From assembly GCF_014905175.1 (NCBI RefSeq), contig NC_057790.1:16828469-16892468 (forward strand): DNA of 64,000 nt. The letters run 5' to 3'. Both the position numbers and the translations under genes were made by a program. A model generated the notes under the pieces. The model saw only the letters and a program-made list of their open reading frames with translations. It did no database searches and was not told the origin of the DNA. Below are positions 46,902 to 59,187 of this stretch, piece by piece. This DNA is from Aphidius gifuensis. Lineage: Eukaryota; Arthropoda; Insecta; Hymenoptera; Braconidae. Each line of letters starts with the position of its first letter. The stretch's first letter is position 1.

Positions 46902-47440
46902 TAAGCTTCAAAATATATGGAATACTACTTCGCTAGTTCTATGGTCCTGTTTAAATACAAGATATTTTCAAGAAAAATCATTAAAATTACAAAATTTATT
47001 GGGAATTATAACTTACAGGAAGTAAGCTTCAAAATATATGAAATAATTGCTAGTTCTATGTTCCTGTTAAAATACCATATTTTTTTCAATAAAAAAAAAT
47101 AAAAATAATGAATTAAATAGAGAAACATAACTTAGTAGTGATAAGTTCTTAAAAATATGAAATATTTCTTTGCTAGTTCTATGTTCCTGTTAAAAAACTA
47201 TATTTTTTTCACGAAAAAAAACATAAATAACTAACTCAACAGGGAATTATAACTTAGTAGTAGTAAGCTATGAGAAATACGAAATACCTTTTGCTAGTTC
47301 TATGTTCCCATTAATAATCTTCAATTTCTTTCAAGAAAATTTAAAAAAAAAATAGTTATAAGAGGGAATTATAACTTAGTAGTAGTAAGCTACGAAAATT
47401 AAAAAATACCTCTTTGCATGTTCTATGCTCTTAATCCAAT
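46902..47440. repeat. Tandem array, continuation after the 1.2-kb element
   Basis: Four to five further units with GCTAGTTCTATGTTCC and AACTTAGTAGTAGTAAG, ending near ATTTTTTCAAAAAATC at about 47455. Beyond it the sequence is unique AT-rich DNA to 48056 (ultraspiracle 3' flank). Confidence 0.8.
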
Positions 47441-48056
47441 TCGAAATTTTTTCAAAAAATCTACTAGGCAAATATAAAATTGCAAGAGTTATCTGTCCTC
47501 CGCTTGTTGAGACTCGTTTATATTTATTCAATTATCCTTGTCAATTTATTCATGTATATCTCAATTCATAAATCCTTATTCTATGAAACTTTTTCTTAGC
47601 AATATTCATGAGTGGCTTTAAACAAATAGTCATCTACCAACGCAGGTACAACCCAGTTCAAATAAAAAATAAATTGTAACAATTTTATCGACACTTTATT
47701 ACTTGTATTACATTAAATTATCTGGACATATAGATTATTGAATTTTTTTTCTTCTCTACTTTATTAAATTAATGTATATAAATAAACAAAAACAAAAAAA
47801 AAAAATGAAAAATAATAATAACTGTAACAAAATAAGTATTTATTCTATTTTTTCAAAAAAAAAAATATAATTGTCAATGATTAAATTAAAAAATAAGTCA
47901 ATTATCTAGATTAATATATATATATTTATATAATTATTTAACGGATAGGTATACCCTCCAAAAAACAGTGCAACCCATTTTATCTAATATATTTATAAAA
48001 AAAAAAAGTATTATTATTACAATTATAATTAAAATTATTATTATTTTGAATAAAAA

Positions 48057-51000
48057 TTAATGTGATTCCAAAACTTCCATGAGAAATGAGTCAATTGGTA
48101 TATCACCAATGAGTCGAAAAAAAAATAAATGTTCAAGACATTTAAGACCAATTGAACGTAATGATGGTAAACGTAATAATAATTTAGCAAATCTACCAGG
48201 ATCATCTGGTTTATTGACACGTACATAATCTTCAAGTGTTGAATATACTTTGTCACGTAATAATTCAATTTCTTGTGGACTTTTTAAACCACGTATTTCC
48301 GAATTAAATAATATTATTGCACGTAAACAACCAAGTTCTGTTTTATCCATACGCATTTCTCTCATTTTAGTAACTAATTCAGATAGTACACGATCAAATA
48401 TTGTACCAATACCAGCTTGTTGTGCTGAATTTCTATATACAACAAGACCAGTTGCAAGTACAATACCATCATCAGTATCAATTGAACGATGTGAAAAACC
48501 AGCAATTAATAATTCATTCCAACCAGCTCGTAATAATAATACTTGATCTTCAAGTGGTAATGATGTAAAATGAGGAATGTGTTTTGCCCATTCAACAAGT
48601 TGAAATAATTGTTTATTTGTTGCTGTACAAATACTTGATACGGCATTCTATAAAATTTATATTTAAAAACAAACACAAATAAGTAAATTACCTAATAATT
48701 ATTACTTTATGTAATTTTTTTTTTCAATAAAAAACATACCTCATAACTTCCTTGTTGTTCTAATTTACATTCAACTCTTTTTTCAGCTTCAAGTATACGT
48801 TCAGCTGGCATATCAGAATGTATATTATTACTACTTGTACTTTCAACTTCATTTTGATGATGATTATTATCACGTTCTTTAGTACGTTGTCGTTCTTCTT
48901 GTACAGCTTCTCTTTTCATTCCCATTGTTAAGCATTTTTGATAACGACAATATTGACAACGATTTCTTTGTCTTTTATCAATAATACATGATTTTTCTTC
49001 ACGACATGCATATGATAAATCTTTACGTACAGTACGTTTAAAAAAACCTTTACAACCTTCACAACTAAAATCAAAATAAAATTAATATAAATTAGTTTTT
49101 TTTAATTATTTAAATTTATTTCTCGTCAATTGTAATTACCTGTATACTCCATAATGTTTACCACTCGCTCTATCACCACAAATTGAACATAAATGTTTAC
49201 TTCCTGATAGAGGATGATTTGGTGGATATGTTGAATTAACTCCTGTTTTATTTTGTCCACCTTGTGATGTGTTCATCAAAGTACTGTGACAACCAATTGT
49301 AAATGATCTGAAATTGATTCAAAAATAAATTACTATAAAAAAACTCTGTACAATTTTCATAACAAATCATTCAATTTAAAAATAATTACACTAATAATAA
49401 ATTAACTTTTTTAAACATACCCTGGACTATTTGGTCCCGAGGGACTAAAATTTCCGGAATTTATGAGGTTTACCGTGTCGGGCTTCATGTCTAGCGGGCT
49501 TTGGGGTCCAACCGATGACATGGATATATTGTTGCTGTCCAAACTCAACCCTGTAACAAACAAATAAATTTAAAATTAACATCTCACATTGTTTATAAAA
49601 AAATTCAACTTGAAAAAATAACAATTTAATACTTTTTTTGTATTGTTTTTTGTTATTTTTAGTGATCATAGAATAAATAAATAATGAAGCATTGATTGCA
49701 TTATGACGCAAAAAGGTGAAAAAAAAATATAAATAAAAAAATTCATCAGGGTTATTAGACGTATGATAATTGTCAATGATAATATGATGATCATCAAAAG
49801 AATTCATTACAACATAATACATCTTTTACAAGAATAAAACATCAAATTTTTTTTTTCTTTTTTTTCCGATAGATTTTTGTTAAAATTATTAATAAATATA
49901 TTAATTAGTATGTTTATTTATTCAATTTTTTTTGTTTTTTTTGTTAATTGTATTTGTTGGACTTTGTTGTAAAAATTTTTTTAAACAAGTAGAATGGTAA
50001 TTTACTGTGTCAAGGTCACGTCAAGAGCGCTAGTTACGTTTTAATAGCGACACGCCTCATAAGGTCACGTCACTCATGGATACCATGTACTACGTTTTAT
50101 ATAATAATTTCATTGTATTTTACATATATTTTTTTTTTTCCTCATAGTTAAAGAATAATTTACAATTTTAATGTATCATGCGAAATTATAACAATGCTTT
50201 TTTTCTTCGAGCTATTAATTTTTTAAATAAATTTGTTAAATTGTGCAAAGAAAAATTATTATTATTATATGAAAAAATTATTATTTTTAGTTTATTTTTT
50301 TAGTCATTAATAATATGTATTTGGTTAATTGTTAAAATTTAAATTTTAAATACTAGTATGATGTCATTATGTAATAATTTTTTAAAAAATTAAAAAACCT
50401 GTTTTTAAATATAAAATTATCAAAATTAAATTTCATTGTTAAAATATTTGTATGTATCTATTATATTAATTGAAATTTCAACTAAATTTATTAATTAAAT
50501 AAATAGCAATATTTATTAAAAATTTTGGCTACTAAATTTGTTAGAAAAAAAAGAAAATTAAATCGAAAAATATCGATAAAAAGAAAAATTTTTCGAAATA
50601 TTTATTGGAGTATTTTTAAAAGTTATTTATCCAGGGATAGCAGGATTATTTATTTATTTATCTATCCACTGTAAAAAATAAATTTTTCTAGTTAATAATA
50701 ATTTCAATAAAATTATTATTATTCAAAGATAAAATCATGCAAATATTTGTCTAATTAATTACTCAAGCATTACAATAAAAATAAAAAAAATTCTTTGTTT
50801 ATTTATCATGTGAAAAATTATTAGAATAATAATAATACAGTTGTTGATGAGTTGTATATTGAATACAATAATAAAAAAAAAATTTTTTTCAAATTTTTAT
50901 ACAGTGTGCAGTTTAGTATTGATGGTATACATATAAGACAAATTAAATATGCTCCAAAAGATAATGCGTACGACCTGACCTTCACCGACAAAAGTGCAAA

Positions 51001-51556
51001 ATATTAAATCGTTTATCATCTAACTTCTTCCCACTCGTATATACAAAAAAAAAAAAAATATTATAAAAATAGAATACAAATATTTTATATAAATAAAATA
51101 ATCATTAATTCGTCTACCAAAAAATGCCTCCAAAAATTTTTAAAAATAATTTTTCATTTAGGTGTTTATTTAACTGTTAATATTGTTTTTTTTTTTTAAA
51201 CAAAAATTTATAATATTAGTCAGTATTTTATTTTAAATAAATAATATAAATAAAAGTTGTTTAATAATGTTAATAATATTTTAAAAAATTTATTAATGTC
51301 AATAATATTATTGGGAAATTAAATTTTTTTTATGATTTTTTTTGTTTAAAATACAACTTTTATTATATTAAATTATTTAAATTTTTATAAATTCAACATT
51401 GTTGTTGATTATTTGTTAATTTAATTTGAGTTATTTATTTATTTATCACATTGATAACATAATAGTCGTACAAGTGTTACCCCGAGCCCAATGTTTTGCC
51501 TTGGCACCTTGAATTATTGCCGTGACTGACATCATTGGTTTTTCTTTTTTCATCAT
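48057..51556 (-). CDS. usp: Ultraspiracle (RXR), nuclear receptor, 429 aa
   Basis: Exons in coding order are 51556-51481, 49550-49421, 49307-49140, 49064-48740 and 48647-48057, in phase. USP is the obligate partner of EcR; the heterodimer binds ecdysone response elements. The N-terminus ([19 protein letters not shown]) and the A/B region ([13 protein letters not shown]) are hymenopteran-like. The C4 zinc-finger DNA-binding domain is complete: [40 protein letters not shown], and [12 protein letters not shown], followed by [14 protein letters not shown]. The hinge has [14 protein letters not shown]. The ligand-binding domain runs to the end ([65 protein letters not shown]). The 1.9-kb first intron contains two AAGGTCACGTCA copies. 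The first exon was assigned from phase plus its characteristic sequence. Confidence 0.93.
49551..51480. other. First intron of ultraspiracle
   Basis: AT-rich with one GC-richer stretch at about 50000-50095 that contains the direct repeat of AAGGTCACGTCA. A second GC-richer stretch at 50900-51000 has an unexplained open + strand frame (see rejected items). No other feature. Confidence 0.5.
50010..50072. promoter_or_regulatory. Pair of nuclear-receptor-type half sites in the ultraspiracle intron
   Basis: TCAAGGTCACGTCA (50010-50023) and AAGGTCACGTCA (50061-50072) occur in the same orientation, 50-odd bases apart. AAGGTCA is the extended half site bound by monomeric receptors such as FTZ-F1 and ERR, and CACGTCA overlaps a CRE-like core. 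The duplicate in a GC-richer patch of a receptor gene's first intron suggests an enhancer or internal promoter. Binding is inference. Confidence 0.5.
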
Positions 51557-54500
51557 CTTGAATTGTTTGATCGATGATATTTAACTTATTCAAATTTTCA
51601 ACTAAACATTTACACTGTTAAACTATTTTTTTGTTTTTTGGTATATTTTAAAGCTTTGTTATCACAAGGAATGCATTTACGTATCTTTTTTTTTAAAAAC
51701 CACAATACAAATAAATTTTTTATCTCTATTAAAAATATTATTTCCGCACTAACAACACATTTTACTATACAACTGAATAAATTGAATAAATTTATTATCG
51801 AGCGAATAATAAAAAAAAATATATATATAAATTAAATCAAGAAGAAATGAAAATTATTATAAAAAATTCAAGGCCAGTGGTGTGTGTTTGTATGGCACTC
51901 ACGTGGGTTGCATCAAGACAATCAATATATATTATTTATTTATAATAAAGACTGAATTTATTTTAAAATGATTGATGTTGTTATATTCCTGTAGGACATA
52001 ACAACATATTTTTTAAAATTAATATTAATACTTTTAAACTAAGAAAAAGTTCAAGGTTTTTGAGATAAATTTGTCCACGTCCGGAATATTCACACACACA
52101 CTAAATATATATTTAAAAAAAAGATAACATGTATGTTGTATATCTTGCAAGACGGATGTCTGTCTGTAACTGCAAATATGCATATAATACATTTATGTGA
52201 TTAGCAAAACTCATTATATATTTTTATTAACGCCATTAAGAAAAATAATGAAAAAAAAAACAACTTTTTTTTACTAGAAATTTTTTTTATAAAAATTCAA
52301 GTTCAATTAATAATTATTATTTTTTTTTTACTGTCAAGTCACGTGATTTTGACAGTTTTTTAAATTTATTTTTAATTTTTTTTTTTTTTTAAATCACTTT
52401 ACACTTTGTAAATTTACATTTTACAATTTTTTCAGTGATTTTTTCTTTATAGAAATAATTTAACCTTGATTTTAATTTTACTCTTTTTTTTATCCTAAAA
52501 TTATTACTGCGCAAAAATTTATCTGAATTTAATACGAGTCATGTAAATTTATCCAATTTATCATCATTACAAAGAATTTTATTTGTTAAAAATAATTTAA
52601 ATTGAATTTAAAATGCAAAAAAGGAAAAAAAAATTTTGTAAAAAATAGATAAATGAAAAACAAGTATAAATAATAGTTTTAATAATTCAATAAAAAATAA
52701 AAGAAATTTATAGAGGTAACACTGGAACAAATCATTTGATATATTAATACATATTATTTGATTATAATTAATTGTTGATTAATTTAAATAAACGCAACGG
52801 TCGAGTATTATAGTCGCGAACCGGTGAACGACTGAACACTGAAGTCAGAATGAATTCAATTTCTCAAGTACAGAAACCTGTGTATTTTTTTTAAAGCTGA
52901 TGTCTGTGTGCAACGATGTCATATGGATGACGTACACGATGGCCGACAAAATATATATGCATATCCTATCATTTTACTAAACATAATATGCCAAAAAATG
53001 AAAAAAAAAAACTAATTTATTTCTATGAATCCAAAGATATTGTCAAATAAATAATTGTTAATTAGACATTTTAATTGTTTTAGCTAATTCATTTTTTTTT
53101 TTTTTTGTTACATTAATTAATAATTTTTTGAATAATACGCCCTCGCGCAAAATCAGAGTTCTAGTTTTCTCATCCAGGGATAAATCTATCTCTGTTGTTT
53201 TATAAAACTGGGCGTTATGGAAGCTAGCTCTTCACTGCCCTGGATGACCTTCTCTAAATCTTCATTCAAGGCTATTACTGCAGATAAATAATGACAAACC
53301 CGTTTTAGTATTTTAATAATACATTTGTCATTTTTATATTGTTCATGTTAACTCTACCTTATCACTATTCAAAATTTTGCAAGTGTTTTTTTTTTTTGTT
53401 TTTAATTTTACTAAAAATTTACACATATTTTTTTGCTTGTCACTATTATAAATAAACTGTCATTATAATTATTAACAAATATATTTTTATGACAATCATG
53501 CTAAAGAAAAAAAAAATCATGTAAATACTATTTATCTGTTTGTAATGTCATCAAAAAAGAGCAACTAATTTTACCTAGTTTAACTAAATTAGATTTCATA
53601 ATTAAAATAACTAAATTGGCTGATTATTTAATGAAATGTTTTAATGATAGTAATGTGGTTTTGAATGTACCATTGTTTAGATGCATGAAGGAAAAAAAAT
53701 GAAATAAATTAAACAATATTTAAGTAGTAAAAGTGGTTGTCAAGGTTAATATTTTTATCAATGCTTGACTACTCTACTGGCATCCGATCGTTATTCATAA
53801 CTATTATATATAATAAAGAAAAATAACAATATATATTTTTTTATTTCAAGGAAAAAATATAATGAAAAAACATAAATAAATTATATTATTTTAAACAATT
53901 GAATTTATTTTGTATTAATACAATTGTACAAAAATTTTGACCTAATGTTATAAATTTATTTTTACTAAAATCATATGAATGATAACAACGAAAAAAATAA
54001 TTAAATAAAACCACTTCCTGTTACCATATTTTGAGATGGTCAGGTGCTATTCTGAAAATAATAATAATAGTATTTTAATTTAGCAATATGAATAACCTTG
54101 AAGTGAAAAAAAAAAAAAATAATAAAAATGACATCAAGTTTTTTCGTTTTTTTTTTCGTTGTTAAATTAGTAGATTGTTGTGTTGATTATTTATTGTTAA
54201 AAAAAAATTGTTTTACGTGTAATATGTGTGTTAGTTTGTAGTACAATTTATCAAGGATAAATAATTTACTCGATATATAATAAAATAGTAATTTCGAAAT
54301 GATCTCATCGTTTTACTCTTGTACCGTTATTCATGAATTTTGTCCTTTATTAATAAGAGAAATAAATAATGTTAACAGATGAAAGATTTTAAACTCAATA
54401 TCAAGGATAAATAATCATGAAATTGAATATATTTTTTTTTATATAAAACGTATAATATATATTTATTTAAATTTACGAATTTATTTGTTAAAAAAAAAAA

Positions 54501-57111
54501 CAACAGTCATTGGCTGTTTTATTATTTTTAGATTTTTCAAAAATCTTTAGTTAATTTATTAATACAATAAAAAAAAAATTGTTTAAATTACCCCCCGGTG
54601 AAATAAACTCTAAAAGTTTGAATAAAAAAAAGAAAAATCTATAAAATTTAATTTTACAGATAAAAAATTATAAAAATTACTAAGAAAAATTTAAAGATTA
54701 CTCCAAAAAAATTTCGATAAAATGTCCTAATTTTGTATGGAAAAAAATTCCAGAAAAAATTTAAAATACAATAACTCCCGATGGCTAAAAAATATATTAT
54801 AATTTATAAATAATGAATAAAATATTTATAAAAAATTTGCACAGATTAATATTTAAAATAAAATCGATAAATAAATTATTTTCTTATTTAAATATAGAGC
54901 ACCTAAAAAAAAAGCCAATAAATTATAAATAAAATATTTTTGATAATTTAAATATATCGAGAATAACTAAACAATGTAAAAAATAAATAAATTGATAAAT
55001 AATAATCATTATAAATTATTATAAATAAAATGAAACGATGAGTTTTTATTGTGACCTATTTTATAAATATCAAGTTGGTTTCTGGGTTGGCATAAATTGG
55101 TTCATCCCGACATTGACCCAAATAAATTCTACACTTTTTTTTATGTTTCTAATATGCGACATCTAGCTGTGTCCTATTTCACATAATTGTGTCAAGGACA
55201 TTTATATACAAACAGTGGGAACTAAATATCAAATAACACACAAAAAAAGCTGCAAAAAAAAAAGTCATATCGATTAAGCAATTCAAAGAGAAAATATATA
55301 TTTAAATTTCATGTAGAAAGTTGCTATTTGTATATTCAATTTTTATTATCATTGGTATGTTTATTATTAATAAAAATTTATCACAAATTGAAGCAAAAAA
55401 TTGTCAAATAATTTAAATGTTTTGTCGTAAAAAAAAAAACATTATTTCTTCACCTTATTTGGAATTGTTTCTCAATTTATTTTGCTCCAAAATTTAAATT
55501 TAAAAAAAAAAAAAAAAAAAACAGTTATTTGATGTTTATCATTTAAAGTATTTTTTAATTTAAAAATAGTAATTAAAATATAGGTAAATAAATAAAATAT
55601 TATGTGTGTTATTTTATAAATTAAAATTGAAAAAAAATAAATTAAAAATTTTTTGTATATATTTTCCGTCATTTTTACTATTGAATATATTTAAAATAAA
55701 GTAGTTTATATTTTTAAAAAAAAATTATTATATATTTTTTAAAAAAAGAGTAAATTAATGTTGATAATTTTGACGATTGAAAATGGAATCTCACACATAC
55801 ACAACAAACACAAGTGAAAAAAAAAAAAAAAAAAAAAACAAGGCAGTGACATATATAGGATTTATAAAAAGTAAATAAAATTATAAAATAATGAAAAATT
55901 AAAATAATTTAAAAATCATATTGAATAAAATACATAACTAAGAAGAAAAATTAATAATTAATATGTAAAAAAAAATAATTATAAATGCGGTCAGTAAACT
56001 AGATCCGTTTTCGACCCTGACACTGCCACAATCCGCTGTCACGATTTGTGTCAGTCTCCTCTCAATATTGTTAGATTTTTTAATGAATTTTTTGTTTTTG
56101 TTTTTATCATAATAGTTAAATTAAAAACTTACCTCGTAATTTTAATTAAAACACACAATTTATATATATTTATCACCACAATAATATAAACATTTAATAA
56201 ACAATACGAATGATTTATAAATAAATGTTTAATTTAATTTTCACCCTTCTCTTTTTAGTTCAGGCCCTCCACTAGGTTCTTGAAATATTTTTTTTTTAAT
56301 ACACTTGAGAGTATATAAACATGGCCGGTTTGTTAGTTCGGCTTGTCACCATTACTCCAAGGTCGTTGAACTATTTTATATTTATTATTAATTTATCATA
56401 ATCAATATTTTATTTATTTTATATTTATTATTGATATATTTAATTGTTGTATGATGTTTATTTTTTATTATTTACTAAAATGGAGCAATATTTCTTAAGG
56501 TAGTTGTTTTGACTTTTATTACTATGTAGTTGTTGACCTGCTTCTAGGTGGCACTTGTGTCGCTCTGTCTCATCATAAATCCTTATTTACACTTTCAAAA
56601 AAAACATGTTTTTATATTTCAAATTTAATGTAATTAGTATAATTATTTTTGTTAATTAATTACTGTAAATAAAAATTAGTATTTTGTTAGTTATTTATAA
56701 AAAAATTTAGAGTCTCGATAATTTTTTTTTTTGAATTTTTTCGCTTAACAGTATAAATCGGACTTTATATTGACTTAAAAAAAAATATATGCAACAAATT
56801 ATTATTATAAAACTAAAAACACACATTTTTTTAATTAGTGTAGAAGATAAATAAATAAAAAAAATTAAATTGCCAATTGATATGCAATTAATTTTATTGA
56901 TAAATGTTTAACTATTTTATTTATTAAATATTGTTTAAAGTTTAAACAAATTGGATCATCAAAAGGTAACAATAATAAATTTAATATAATTAATGATTAT
57001 TATTAAACAAGTAGCATAATAATGTGTCTATTTTTTTTTATTTCTAGAATAAAATAATGAGCAAAATTATGAATTATTAATTGAGAAAAAAAGAGACAAT
57101 TTAACGAAAAA
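51557..57111. other. Divergent 5' regions of ultraspiracle (-) and brainiac (+)
   Basis: 5.5 kb of AT-rich DNA with several GC-richer islands: 52796-52930 (GCAACGGTCGAG, GCGAACCGGTGAACGACTG; likely ultraspiracle promoter or 5' UTR exon), 53138-53283 (broken coding-like segment), 55985-56065 (CGACCCTGACACTGCCAC; likely promoter) and 56320-56570 (likely brainiac first exon and promoter, with an acceptor TTTCTAG at about 57047 before the start codon). No further genes are supported. Confidence 0.5.
53138..53283 (-). pseudogene. Exon-like island with a frameshifted reading frame, unidentified
   Basis: After an acceptor-like ATCTGCAG the minus strand reads IALNEDLEKVIQGSEELASI and TPSFIKQQR to a TAG; a one-base frame change lets it continue as IDLSLDEKTRTLILREG. 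Codon use is richer in G/C than the surroundings. It looks like a degraded copy of a conserved coding exon, or a sequence error in a real one. I do not recognise the protein. Confidence 0.35.
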
Positions 57112-58368
57112 ATGATTCGTTTATTTCAACCATCAATACCAAGAACAACAAGAACACTATTTAGACCAACGAAATTAAAATATCTAATAATTATAATTGG
57201 AATAATTGGAGTACTTGATTTATTTGGAGCATTTACTCATTTATTTGAATATTCATATGACAGATATTTTACATATCCATATGAAGGTGATGTATTTCCA
57301 TTTGTTGATGCTTTAAAGCACAATCATAAACCAAAAGTAAAACCAATAAATGAATATAATTTAGATTATATTTATAATTTAAAAGATCATTGTGTTGATA
57401 ATAATTATCATAATTTACGTATTATATTTTTAATTAAATCAGCATTAAAAAATTTTGAACAACGTAATGCAATTAGAAATTCTTGGGGTTTTAAAAAAAG
57501 ATTTTTTGATGTACCAACAAGAACCCTATTTCTTCTTGGTATAAATAATAATGATGATGAATTACAATATAAAATAAATCAAGAATCAATTAAATATAAA
57601 GATATATTACAAGCTAAATTTATTGATTCATATTATAATAATACAATTAAAACAATGATGGGAATAAATTGGGCATTTAAAAATTGTTTAAATTCAAAAT
57701 TTTATATGTTTGTTGATGATGATATGTATGTTTCAGTTAAAAATGTATTAGCATTTATTAGAAATCCAGCTTATTATCCAGATTATTTAAAAGAACCAAG
57801 TAGAATGGGTAAGAGGGAAGCTAAATATTATTCATCTGATTTTAATGAAACTCATGTGCCAATAAATATTTCAGATAATACAGTATTAATTGATAATAAC
57901 AATAATAGTAATAATACAACAATAAAATTAAATAATTTAAAAATACGTAAACGTCGTCAAATATTTGACATTGAATTACCAGATAATGTTAGATTATTTG
58001 CTGGATATGTATTTAAATCATCACCACATAGACATAAAACATCAAAATGGTATATTTCATTGGATGAATATCCATATGATTATTGGCCACCTTATGTTAC
58101 AGCTGGTGCATATATTTTATCGAAAAATGCACTTGTTGATATGTACTATACAAGTTTATACACAAAACATTTTAAATTTGATGATATTTATTTGGGTCTT
58201 GTTGCTAAAAAAGCTGACATTGAACCATTTCATTGTGATGAATTTCATTTTTATAAAAGAGACTATACACCTTTTAATTATAAATATGTTATTGTATCAC
58301 ATGGATATAATAATCCAAATGAATTATTACAAGTATGGAATGAACAAAAAGCATTAGGTAATGCATAG
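57112..58368 (+). CDS. brn: Brainiac, beta-1,3-N-acetylglucosaminyltransferase, 418 aa
   Basis: A single coding exon. It is a type II Golgi membrane enzyme (GT31) that adds GlcNAc to mannosyl-glucosylceramide in arthropod glycosphingolipids and acts in Notch/EGFR-dependent epithelial development. A signal anchor lies at about residues 23-45 (YLIIIIGIIGVLDLFGAFTH). Family motifs are RNAIRNSWGF, RTLFLLGI, DSYYNNTIKTMMGINWAF, the metal-binding FVDDDMYVS (D202-D204), AGYVFKSSPHRHKTSKWYIS, YPPYVTAGAYILS-type sequence (WPPYVTAGAYIL) and KFDDIYLGLVAKKA. An insertion of roughly 70 residues (about 225-300, Asn-rich, with a dibasic RKRRQ) separates the DDD segment from AGYVF and is absent in the fly protein (325 aa as I recall it). 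A 5' UTR intron probably ends at about 57047. Confidence 0.93.
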   Translation: MIRLFQPSIPRTTRTLFRPTKLKYLIIIIGIIGVLDLFGAFTHLFEYSYDRYFTYPYEGDVFPFVDALKHNHKPKVKPINEYNLDYIYNLKDHCVDNNYHNLRIIFLIKSALKNFEQRNAIRNSWGFKKRFFDVPTRTLFLLGINNNDDELQYKINQESIKYKDILQAKFIDSYYNNTIKTMMGINWAFKNCLNSKFYMFVDDDMYVSVKNVLAFIRNPAYYPDYLKEPSRMGKREAKYYSSDFNETHVPINISDNTVLIDNNNNSNNTTIKLNNLKIRKRRQIFDIELPDNVRLFAGYVFKSSPHRHKTSKWYISLDEYPYDYWPPYVTAGAYILSKNALVDMYYTSLYTKHFKFDDIYLGLVAKKADIEPFHCDEFHFYKRDYTPFNYKYVIVSHGYNNPNELLQVWNEQKALGNA

Positions 58369-58653
58369 ATAAATAATAATTTGCCAAATTAATTAATTAG
58401 ATAATTTTTTTAATTCAATTTTATAGATTAATTTATTAAATTATTTATAAGTAGAAAAATACATTTACATTTAATAAAATTTAAAAATTATAAAAAGCAT
58501 TATATTATTACAAATTATTGATTATTATTTTATGTTATTATTTAATTTTAAATATTATTTACAAAATTTGTACTGGATTAGATCGATAATAATTATTCAG
58601 TCGATTTATTTGCAGTTTTATTCTTAAAAAAAAAAATATTTAATTAATAATTA
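58369..58653. other. 3' flank between convergent brainiac and SSNA1
   Basis: A short AT-rich shared 3' region with AATAAAA-like signals. Nothing else is seen. Confidence 0.5.
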
Positions 58654-59187
58654 TTATTGTCTACGATGTTGTTGATCAATATTAACTTTAATCAATGTTT
58701 CATGAAGAACAGATGCTTCTCTTTTTAACATATTTAAAAGTAATTGTGAACTTTCAAGTATCTAAAAAATATAAACATTATATTTAATATATAATTTTTA
58801 TATAAAATAATTTTGAAAATATTGTAAATTACCTTTGTATATGCAGCTTCTGTTTCTGTAATTGTTTTATCATACTCATTACGTACAGATATTCTTTTAC
58901 CAAGACAATCAGTTATTCTAATTAGCTTTGTTGACATTTTTTCAATTTCTTTTTCTAATGTTATTTTATCTTCTTCTTGTAAATCAATTTGTTTTTGTAA
59001 TTCAGCACGTCGTTGTTTCATATCTTCTAAATCTAAAATAACATATAAATTTTTATTATAAATTTTGTTTGTTTTTTTAAATAATAGATAATGTAAACAA
59101 TTAATTTAAAGGTTATATACCGCGTTCCAACTCACACTTGACGAGTTCCTGGTTGTAAGTTTGTAATGCTGCACCATGTTGTGACAT
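58654..59187 (-). CDS. SSNA1: SSNA1 (NA14), small coiled-coil microtubule/centriole protein, 124 aa
   Basis: Exons in coding order are 59187-59121, 59032-58833 and 58761-58654, in phase. Human SSNA1 is 119 aa. It self-assembles into fibrils, binds and branches microtubules and localises to centrioles, basal bodies and the midbody. The N-terminus MSQHGAALQTYNQELVKCEL and the second half (KRISVRNEYDKTITETEAAY, then KILESSQLLLNMLKREASVL) match the family closely. The whole protein is predicted coiled coil (IDLQEEDKITLEKEIEKMS). The gene lies head-to-tail behind Tctp on the same strand. Confidence 0.93.

Noticed and set aside
39300..47440. Regularly spaced repeats as a CRISPR-like array
   Set aside because: The whole ~120-bp unit is repeated, with no distinct repeat/spacer division. 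The genome is eukaryotic. It is a satellite.
50900..51007. + strand frame [19 protein letters not shown] as a gene
   Set aside because: It is short, has no start codon, no recognisable similarity, and lies in the ultraspiracle intron. It is left as a chance or relic frame.
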